A DNA stretch of 64,000 nt from positions 3,406,797 to 3,470,796 of the forward strand of contig JAUPFP010000011.1 in NCBI GenBank assembly GCA_036925085.1, given 5' to 3'. The notes under the pieces were generated by a model. That model did no database searches, was not told the DNA's origin, and was given only the letters and a program-made list of their open reading frames with translations. Both the position numbers and the translations under genes were made by a program. Shown here one piece after another: positions 56,906 through 64,000 of this stretch. The stretch comes from Brachycybe producta. Taxonomy: Eukaryota; Arthropoda; Diplopoda; Playtdesmida; Andrognathidae. The number at the start of each line of letters is the position of its first letter. Within the stretch, counting starts at the first letter, position 1.

Positions 56906-58233
56906 AACAATAATTCACCAGTGTTTATTTCATGACTATGGAAATAAACACTAGCAACCATCAAATATCAACAATAGAAGAGCGGGAGGAATTTGAGAAT
57001 TGTTGTGTTGAGAAACAACTGAGGACAGTTGTCAAGAGGTGGGGGAGGGGATAAAAGGAACCCCCCAACGAATAAACAACCCCACAGCATCAACAACCCC
57101 TCTAAACACTCTCAAATAACTCCCAAAACTCTACAAAATTCACACAACTTTAATTTTTGAAACACTTCTAAACTTTTCAACATGGCCGCCAATATTTACA
57201 TATTGGCAACCATTTCAAACATGCAATAAACTACACCGGAACCACGTGGCCTTCACAAACAACTGTCAACCACGTGGTGCACCTGAGGAAAACGCCGAAG
57301 GCCAGTCAAGGACGTTCAGAAGAAAAAAATCAAGAGCCATAAAAGGGTCAGCAAAAGAAAAACACCGTGCTCCCCTTTATTATGGACGAACGTCATTGAC
57401 CATGATGTTGACAGTAGAGGGATAGAAAACTTCAAAGAGACAATTGCTCTGGGGGCCAGACCAATGCACTGGGACTTCAAAGAAGAAAAAACAAACAACA
57501 AAAACTGCTGGCCATAAACAAATAAAAAAAAGGAAGAAAATCAGTTTTGAGGACTTTGTGAGAGCGGACACCTTCAATTAAAAAATAAAATTGAAGAACC
57601 TGTCACCCTCTCAATTAAGATCGAATTGTGGGACACCAACTCCTGCCCCACTCCCCCCTAAAAATAATAACAAACAGCAAGGTACATTAGTAACCTTGCT
57701 GACCTATCCTTTCCAAAAAAAAAAAGCATTAAGGAAAAGAAGGGGAGAAAGTTAATGGGCAACTTCACACCTTGGTGTGAAATAAAATAACGGCCCTTCT
57801 CCCTCGAGATTCCTTAGTCCTTTTGTTTATCTAAAAATAATAAACAGGACTGACTCTGATAAGAATTAGATCAACACCTCTCACATCTAATGTCGGTGGG
57901 ACAACCCCCACCCCCAATAAATAAAGTCGTGAAGAAACCAATTAGAGTAAGGTGTCTTATTCTAAAAGGGGCCGGCCCTTCTAACTTTTAAAATTAAATA
58001 AGAAAAGTGACCAAACTTGGTCAATTACCACTTGATTTGCTCTCTTCAAAGAAGCACTCGTTTTTGTTCATCTCTTTATATCATCAAATCCTCAATCTAC
58101 TTCTGTGCCAAGTTCCAAATCTTAATTTCGAACTTCTTCAGTTTTTGTTGTTAATCAAAAGCTTGAGTGCCACCTTCAAGCCTTTGAACTCACGTGCAGT
58201 GCATCAGACCTTCAGAACTTTTTAGACCTCTTG
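56906..58233 (+). other. NA-B region between gag and ORF X
   Basis: No protein. A hairpin GTGTTTATTTC / GAAATAAACAC (56921-56951) follows the gag stop. GGGATAAAAGGAACCCC (57049-57065), AATAAAC (57071) and CAATAAACTACACCGG (57225-57240) look like promoter and polyadenylation motifs and are conserved in NA-A. Where NA-A has protease remnants, NA-B has none. Confidence 0.55.
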
Positions 58234-58276
58234 AAATAATAACAGAGTGATCGGGGACCGATTTCTGTTATTATTT
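58234..58276 (+). promoter_or_regulatory. Conserved hairpin upstream of ORF X
   Basis: Outer arms AAATAATAACAGA and TCTGTTATTATTT (13 bp, perfect), inner stem ATCGG / CCGAT, loop GGA. NA-A has the same hairpin (minus, 25477-25520) with AGCAG / CTGCT where NA-B has AACAG / CTGTT, a compensatory change. It lies about 60 bp before the ATG of ORF X. The sequence AAAGTAAGAAC (about 58308-58318) between them looks like a splice donor. Confidence 0.7.
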
Positions 58277-58337
58277 GGAAGTAATCACCAGCAGCGGGAC
58301 TTTTGAAAAAGTAAGAACTTTTAAACTCTTGAGAAAT

Positions 58338-60515
58338 ATGCCAGGTAGAGGCTCATGGAGAGGAGGCAGAATGATGTCTGCCTCTTCTAGTGAAGATGAG
58401 ACGGAGAGTGGAACGGCGGGGACCGCTGAACCCCTCTCTCAATCTACCTGCCAGCTACAAAGGGCGGGCGCCGCCAGTGCGCCAATAACAAGAAGAGAGT
58501 CGCCAAACACAATAGATAGGCGCCGCACCTCCTCCGAACCGGAGAATTTTCACCGGCGTGGGGAGAAGCGCCTAAAAGCAAGCTTCAAGCGACCTGCCAA
58601 TGTCGGGCGCGAAGGGAAGCCTGCTGCTCCAAGCAGCATCGTCCCCTTCGACGTCACGACATCAAAACACTACTGGGAGGAGCGGGAAGACCGCATCGAT
58701 ATCAACCTCATGGCATGGGGGGTTAACCAGGCGTTCCGCGATAGCATCGCGCCTGGTCAACCCATTCCGGGTGGAGCTGAAGCAAGAGGGAAGCGTGGGG
58801 GAGGTGGATCTGTGCCCTCCCCCCTCGAAGACCTCCACTTGGAGATGCAGAGGGAGGCTGCCCTTCGCCAGGCAGCCAGAGATAAAAAGGAAGGGGAGGA
58901 CAATCTGGCGTACCTCCGTGCGGTTTGCGCCCGCCTTGTCGAGCTGGGCTTACCGTGTACGGCGCACCTCCCGAAGGAGGAGCTCCTGCGAATCGAGGCC
59001 CGACTCCAAGAAGCCGCCCGAGTTACGTCATCGGCCACGTCATCACCTCCATCCTCAAACTCGCCAGCAACCCTGACAACTGGCCTCTCCACATCTCCTT
59101 CTCCACCCATAACGCCACCAGAGCCTTTCCAACACTGCTCACCGGTGCCGTCAATCACTCCGCCGCCTCCTCCTCATACACCATTATCGTCACCACCAAC
59201 CTCCCGATGTGCCACGCCTCCACGCAGCGAGGCCGCCACACCAACTCCGACTCCAAAGCTACCTTCCATAGTGGTGGTTCCCCAACCTGTTCGTGTTCAG
59301 GTTCCCACTGGGGCTCGCCCCAAGGAGCCTCAACAGTCCTACAGGGGCCACCACTCTCCTCGAGACTCTCTTCAACGGCCACAACCACGTCGCTCTTCGC
59401 CACGTGGTTCCCATCTTTCGCCCCGACGCCGACCCGACGGAAGAAGTCAGCAGGAACAACGTGGTTCCTCTGGACGCGGCCCTCCGCCGCGTAATAACTT
59501 CGACCCAAGGGTCAGGCAAGACCTACAGGATCACCGAGTCCAACTGGACCGTGACCATCGCTATGAAACTCGGGGCCCTCCTACTTGGGTCCCGCGTCGC
59601 TCTCCTCCTCCGCCACCTCCGGGCCGCCCTTCTGGACAACCTACGCCTACACCTTTGATGCCGCCACCTTCCGCAGAGCGTGCCGCGTTCTTGAAAAAAC
59701 AGAAGGCCATCACAAACCTTCTGCAAGACGTCATGCGACAGGGAGGTGACCCCATGGAAGCACTGGGCCGTGCACCAGGAAGTGCCAAGCCACTGGAGGC
59801 GCTGAGCAGGAAGTCGGCATCGAAGCGACTACGTCAGCGGGCCCGCGATATGGCCCGGTCCGCCTTGCGCCATGCCAGGCCTATCACGGGCGCATCAGTT
59901 TCTTTGGAACCTGCGGCTCCAACACCAGCCCGACCAGCCGCACCGCCCACTGTACCCCATGCCGGGGCTACTCTGGGGCGGTTACCGCTGGATCATCCGT
60001 TCCGTGCAGCCACCTCCGGCGAGAGGTTGCTCAACAATCGGTGGGTCACTTGGCAGCGCGAAGTGCGCTCTGCCAACACCCTTTACGTAGGACACTTCTC
60101 TTTGGAGGAAGGGTTTCCCCGTCTGGACCTCCCTCCCCGGGAGCGATATGTCGTGGGACTCTCCCGCCTAACAAGTGTCCTCATCACCATCGTCTTCCCA
60201 AGAAGACGGATTGTTGAAACCACCAGTTTCGCCGGAGATGCCATCGATGAAGCCACGGAAGCCCTTTTGGGAGCTTTCGTCAACTCCGTCTTTAGACTGC
60301 CAGCTGGACAGACGTTCCGTACCAGTCGCCACTACATTCCGGAACCGGATCCTCGCTACCGAATCGCCGTCTTATGGGACGCCGCTTGGGCTACACTGTA
60401 CAACAAGCGGTCCTCCCGTAAGATTATCGGGGACCGGGACATCTTCAATATCTTCCACCGGGATCTACCTGACGACCAGGGACAATGGCTGTCTGCCGCA
60501 TCCAGCTACCGATGA
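58338..60515 (+). CDS. NA-B ORF X, 725 aa, unknown function
   Basis: First ATG of an open frame (MPGRGSWRGG). Residues 1-60 are RG- and Ser-rich; about 80-230 contain charged helices (HYWEEREDRIDINLMAWGV; EMQREAALRQAARDKK); about 230-450 are Pro/Ser/Thr/Arg-rich and disordered; 450-545 are basic helices (KASKRLRQRARDMARSAL). Residues 549-725 form a folded-looking C-terminal domain with VLITIVFPRRRIVETTS, EALLGAFVNSVF, YRIAVLWDAAWATLYN and SSRKIIGDRDIFNIFH. No signal peptide, transmembrane segment, zinc finger or known catalytic motif. It occupies the place of env or an accessory gene. An RNA-binding or chaperone role is a guess from the RG and Arg content only. Confidence 0.85.
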   Translation: MPGRGSWRGGRMMSASSSEDETESGTAGTAEPLSQSTCQLQRAGAASAPITRRESPNTIDRRRTSSEPENFHRRGEKRLKASFKRPANVGREGKPAAPSSIVPFDVTTSKHYWEEREDRIDINLMAWGVNQAFRDSIAPGQPIPGGAEARGKRGGGGSVPSPLEDLHLEMQREAALRQAARDKKEGEDNLAYLRAVCARLVELGLPCTAHLPKEELLRIEARLQEAARVTSSATSSPPSSNSPATLTTGLSTSPSPPITPPEPFQHCSPVPSITPPPPPHTPLSSPPTSRCATPPRSEAATPTPTPKLPSIVVVPQPVRVQVPTGARPKEPQQSYRGHHSPRDSLQRPQPRRSSPRGSHLSPRRRPDGRSQQEQRGSSGRGPPPRNNFDPRVRQDLQDHRVQLDRDHRYETRGPPTWVPRRSPPPPPPGRPSGQPTPTPLMPPPSAERAAFLKKQKAITNLLQDVMRQGGDPMEALGRAPGSAKPLEALSRKSASKRLRQRARDMARSALRHARPITGASVSLEPAAPTPARPAAPPTVPHAGATLGRLPLDHPFRAATSGERLLNNRWVTWQREVRSANTLYVGHFSLEEGFPRLDLPPRERYVVGLSRLTSVLITIVFPRRRIVETTSFAGDAIDEATEALLGAFVNSVFRLPAGQTFRTSRHYIPEPDPRYRIAVLWDAAWATLYNKRSSRKIIGDRDIFNIFHRDLPDDQGQWLSAASSYR

Positions 60516-60917
60516 GGCCAGGTCCGGCGGGATTACCCCCCCGTACGGTTCATGGACCCAGGATCCTCCCCACCCTCCGCAGCAGGGATAGCTGCGCGCC
60601 ACATGTACTCATGTGGTTGCCACCCATCCGGGTGGCATTATCGAAAAATTTATAAAAAATAAAATACGTTGCAACTGTTCTTTTCTTTTTAGATTTCAAT
60701 AGCGGCTCGCCACTCAGCGAGCATTAATTATCTTTGTTTTATGTTTTCAGCCTTTTCCAATTTTTAAGGGCGCTGACACTTCGGTGCCAGTGCCTTTCCA
60801 TAACCACCTCTGTACACGGTAAGTCCTCAGCCACCCATGTCTCCCCGCTGCGTAACTTGAAAACCTTCCACCCTTGGCTGGAGTACGAGGACGTACTCCA
60901 AGCAAAGTTGGAGGGTA
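60516..60917 (+). other. NA-B 3' untranslated region
   Basis: Contains the hairpin GCCACCC / GGGTGGC (about 60617-60635), an acceptor-like TTTATGTTTTCAG/CC (about 60738-60752) and a donor-like ACACG/GTAAGTCC (about 60815-60828). Acceptor and surrounding words are also in NA-A. The last 16 bases before the LTR are purine-rich (AAAGTTGGAGGG), the likely polypurine tract. Confidence 0.55.
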
Positions 60918-61605
60918 TGTAACACCCTGTAAATCGTGATCCCGCCAAAACCATAGCCTGGGGGGTAAACAACTCTCAACCGTCCCTCCCTCCTCTCTGA
61001 CTCACCTTTCTGACTCATGCCCAAGTGGCGGATTGATACGTAAAGGACCATGGTCACTTGGACCTGGTTACACCTCGCAGGTGTACACAGGTCCAAGGTA
61101 TAAAAGGACCATGTTCCTCTTTGTTCCTCAGTTCTTTCCTTTGCCTGTTTTTGCGATACATTCCAAATCATGGGCCTGAGGATTTCCAGTTAGTATTTTA
61201 CTATTCACCCTTGTATCTGTACTTCTTACAAGGAATGAATAAAAGTGTTGTAACAAGAAGTAGCGTTGTCTCTATGTCTTTATGTTAACAACTTCTCTTC
61301 AGAGGCCGGAGGTTTCATAGGGCAGGAGCTATACGATTCTCAGCAGCTACAACATCTTCTCTAGTCGGAATACCGATGGAGAAGATGTATATCAGCATCA
61401 ACCGGAAGAGAGAGAGATGGCCGCCACTCTCCTGCATTGATTTCACCCCCATGCAGAAGAGTGACTTCAATCTATCTCCATCCAGCTCTCTCTACAGCTC
61501 GGATCTTCTCTGTGCAGGTGTCGTACTGCTCAGAGAAGAAACGAAAAGTAGAAAATGTCATCTAAAGGTTGGTAATAAAATATTGGTTGATGTCAAAAGC
61601 TCACA
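60918..61605 (+). repeat. NA-B 3' LTR (688 bp)
   Basis: Same length and, as far as I can read, same sequence as 52027-52714. Followed by GTTG (61606-61609). Confidence 0.95.
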
Positions 61606-61609
61606 GTTG

Positions 61610-61953
61610 TCACCTCACATTTCCAGAATTTCCTAATGAATATATAGGTATTCATTATTCATATTCAACTAAAGACAACCTTCCATGTGGAATAATTCAA
61701 ATATTAAATCCATAGTATTTTGAAATGAAAGTAATGTGAGCTGGTGACAACACATCAGAATTCGAGTAGAGGAGTAGACTTTGCAGAGTTTTGTTGCCAA
61801 TGTCTGTTGTTTATATGAAGTCAACTCATTTTTGGTTATTTTAATTTGTATTAATCACTAATTTAAAATTTAAAGAAATCGTTTTGGTAATCGTTGAATA
61901 CATCTTGACACTATTTTGACAAGAAATTTCTGGAGGTAAATGGTCTCTTTAAA
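61610..61953. mobile_element. MITE, right half of the copy split by NA-B
   Basis: Continues from 52026 in the orientation opposite to 47388-47952: TCACCTCACATTTCCAGAA, then CACATCAGAATTC and, at the end, TTCTGGAGGTAAATGG and TTTAAA. Confidence 0.85.
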
Positions 61954-62866
61954 AAAAATAAGGTAGAAAATAGGGGTAGGCTTAAAGTGTGATATTAGTC
62001 TATATTATTATGGAAGAGTAAAAGTAGGCCTATACACACTCCGAAGTGGCTGTATAAATAAATACTTTGAACATGTGTATTTACAGTTACGATTTATAGA
62101 ATATATATTCTTTTAAAGATGCAAATGTATACAATATAGAGAATTATTAGTGGATATATAATATGCCTCATTATAGTCTCATAAACATTAAACACAATAA
62201 ACATACTTGCCAGGGCTAAGCTAGACTGCCGGCAGCAATAAAACTGTCATAAAGCAAAATAGCTTTGTAGAAAACACAATGCAAATGTATACATCATTTA
62301 GCATGTACAAACACATTTTTTTAAAAACCTAGTATATAGTCGTAAGACTTCTAAATGTCAAAGTGTCACCTAACACACCTGCGAATCCATATTCATAAAA
62401 CAACAAATACTTTATAGCAGCAGCAGCATCATCAGCCACTCTCACTCAATATTGATACTAGCACCACCTGAAATACAAAAGACACACATTCAAACTTCAT
62501 AAAACTTGCTTTAATTATATATATCAGGATGTTTTTTCCAGGAACCTTTAGAAATTGTTGGTTTTTCATAACATATGTATCATGTGTTTACATTCATGAT
62601 AAAACGTTCAATAAACCATAATGAGACATCTATAATTACAAACATGATTCTTGGAAGAAATATAGTATTCACAAATTTAATATGCGAACAAAATGACTCT
62701 GTTTGCTTTAAAGATGACAGAGATTCAAACATTTCCCATGTTGTTCTTTCATCTAAGAATTTGAAACCTTATTATTATTATTATCTATAAGGAACTTATA
62801 ACAGTTCTAAGCTCTTGAAAATTATTGTCGTGGCAAAAATGAAAGTCATTTTGTGTACATTAAGTG
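61954..62866. other. AT-rich DNA, nothing recognised
   Basis: Short ORFs only; a trinucleotide TTA run near 62770-62785. No gene or transposon end is supported. Confidence 0.5.
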
Positions 62867-62874
62867 CCTTAGCA

Positions 62875-63356
62875 CAGCAGTCGCCAACCTTTCGGACCTC
62901 ACGGACCACTAAATTCAAAATTTTAATTTCCGCGGACCACGAATATGATTTTTTTTAAAAAGATAAATACGTTTGTCAAATAATGATCAGTGAACTTCCA
63001 TTTTATTAATATAAAATCTTTAAAGATTATTTAATTGTAACAAAACTATTAAAATTAGTTTAATTATTAGAAAATAATTGAAGCTTAGGGGAGAAGCGTG
63101 TGGCGGAGGAAACTGAACGAAATGTAGCTCTCGTGTGCCATATTTTATGAGAACTGTACTAGGCTCTAGTACATTTCGTAGATTTAGTGCAATATAAAGG
63201 TGAAAATGGTCATTCAGAATAGAAGAAAATATATAACAAAAAAACAAATATAAAACAAAAAAAAAAATATAAAACAAAAAAAAAAATGCAAATATTGTCC
63301 AGGTTTTTCTGCGGACTACCAAAAATTTCTCGTGGACCACCGGTTGGCGACCACTG
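62875..63356. mobile_element. hAT-type MITE (482 bp)
   Basis: Imperfect inverted ends CAGCAGTCGCCAACC and GGTTGGCGACCACTG; further in, CGGACC / GGTCCRC-type words. Flanks CCTTAGCA (62867-62874) and CCTTACCA (63357-63364) form an 8-bp duplication with one mismatch. The A-rich interior has no transposase. Confidence 0.85.
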
Positions 63357-63526
63357 CCTTACCACACAGACCACATTTGACTTAATGACTTACCCTAATT
63401 CACTTTCAAGGAGAAAAAAGTGTTTTCCCTCACCCGTCCCCACTTTCTTTCGTTTCTATATAACACTTCCTTCCTGCAACACTGATTACAGGCATTTACC
63501 GCCATTGTTTAAAACCGGGGAGAGAC

Positions 63527-63654
63527 ACAGGCAATTAGAAAACAGAATAAACAGACGTTGGCTCCGCCCTTTTTATTTCGAACGCAACTTCTAATTGGTA
63601 GGTTTAGTAGAAGTTGCCGTTCGCCTCTGTTTATCCCGTTTTCTAATTGCCTGT
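63527..63654. mobile_element. Mutator-like MITE (128 bp) with perfect 9-bp duplication
   Basis: Ends ACAGGCAATTAGAAAAC and GTTTTCTAATTGCCTGT. GGGAGAGAC is exactly repeated at 63518-63526 and 63655-63663. The interior includes GGCTCCGCCC and ACTTCTAATTGGTAGG, shared with 37581-37774 and 42499-42702. Confidence 0.9.
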
Positions 63655-63712
63655 GGGAGAGACTGGCTGCAGCATACTAGGATGAGATTGCTGCTGCAGC
63701 ATGCTCTAGAGC

Positions 63713-63984
63713 AGCGGTCGCCAACCGGTGGTCCACGAGAAATTTTTGGTGATCCACATAAAAAAAACGGACAATAAATGCATTTTTTGTTTTATTAACA
63801 AAAAAAATATTCTAATAAATTTTTATATTCTGATTGACAATTGTCGCCTTTATATTGCTCAAAATTCACGAAATGTACTAGAGTCTAGTACAGTTCTCAT
63901 AAAATACGGCACGCGAGAGCTACATTTCTTCAGTTTCCCCCACCACACGCTGCTTCTCCCCATAGCTTCAATTATTATATATAT
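63713..63984. mobile_element. hAT-type MITE, second copy, partial
   Basis: Begins GCAGCGGTCGCCAACCGGTGG and follows the reverse complement of 62875-63356 (AAATTTTTGGT, ACTAGAGTCTAGTACAGTTC) to about 63975. Near 63985 it is interrupted by ACTAGTGGGGTAACCC, which runs to the window edge and also occurs at 34232. Confidence 0.75.
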
Positions 63985-64000
63985 ACTAGTGGGGTAACCC

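Larger units (their letters stand above)
52027..61605 (+). mobile_element. NA-B: young non-autonomous LTR element with gag and ORF X, no pol
   Basis: Complete plus-strand element: identical-looking 688-bp LTRs, GTTG duplication on both sides (52023-52026 and 61606-61609), a tRNA-Ala-type primer-binding site, a 2.4-kb leader, an open gag (55154-56905) and an open ORF X (58338-60515). There is no protease, RT, RNase H or integrase between them. The host MITE copy at 47388-47952 gives the uninterrupted sequence across the insertion point. A very recent insertion whose enzymes must have come from another element. Confidence 0.93.

Noticed and set aside
58338..60515. Envelope glycoprotein (retrovirus-like env) for ORF X
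   Set aside because: No signal peptide, transmembrane segment, cysteine pattern or furin site; the protein is Pro/Arg-rich and soluble-looking.

Overview
The window is eukaryotic, very probably metazoan, DNA. It has long AT-rich non-coding stretches, nested LTR retrotransposons, LINE reverse-transcriptase remnants, many MITEs with target-site duplications, and one compact two-exon gene with a GT-AG intron. Short CCTAACC runs and the type of cut-and-paste transposase suggest an arthropod or a relative, but I cannot name the species. Nearly all protein-coding sequence belongs to mobile elements. The elements are GC- and CpG-rich; the DNA between them is strongly AT-rich.

Layout. 1-21842 is a nest of two related Ty3/gypsy elements on the minus strand. 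The older, Gy1, runs off the left edge and ends in its 5' LTR at 21077-21842. A complete second copy, Gy2 (6816-20483, 803-bp LTRs, 4-bp duplication GAAC), sits inside the hairpin-rich leader of Gy1. Gy2 is itself broken by a 2.2-kb hAT-like transposon (11148-13391). Both gypsy copies look dead: Gy1 lost its protease core and has frameshifts; Gy2 has substitutions in the reverse transcriptase active site and the Gag zinc knuckle, a stop codon and the transposon insertion.

22295-29888 (minus, old, called NA-A) and 52027-61605 (plus, young, called NA-B) are two members of another LTR family. They encode Gag and a long second protein of unknown function (ORF X) but no reverse transcriptase or integrase. 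The NA-B LTRs look identical over 688 bp and both its ORFs are open, so it moved recently, presumably with enzymes supplied in trans. ORF X is preceded in both copies by a hairpin with a compensatory base change. This pol-less Gag plus ORF X family is the best candidate here for an undescribed system.

29889-52026 is AT-rich: foldback elements, TTAA-flanked MITEs, a 20-bp minisatellite, nested hAT elements, a LINE remnant and a pogo-like transposase remnant. It holds the only host gene I can support, a two-exon gene at 39338-41807 for a 93-residue secreted protein, with TATA box, signal-peptide exon, intron and poly(A) signal. 61606-64000 holds the right half of a MITE split by NA-B, then a hAT MITE with 8-bp duplications, a Mutator-like MITE with perfect 9-bp duplications and a partial second hAT copy.
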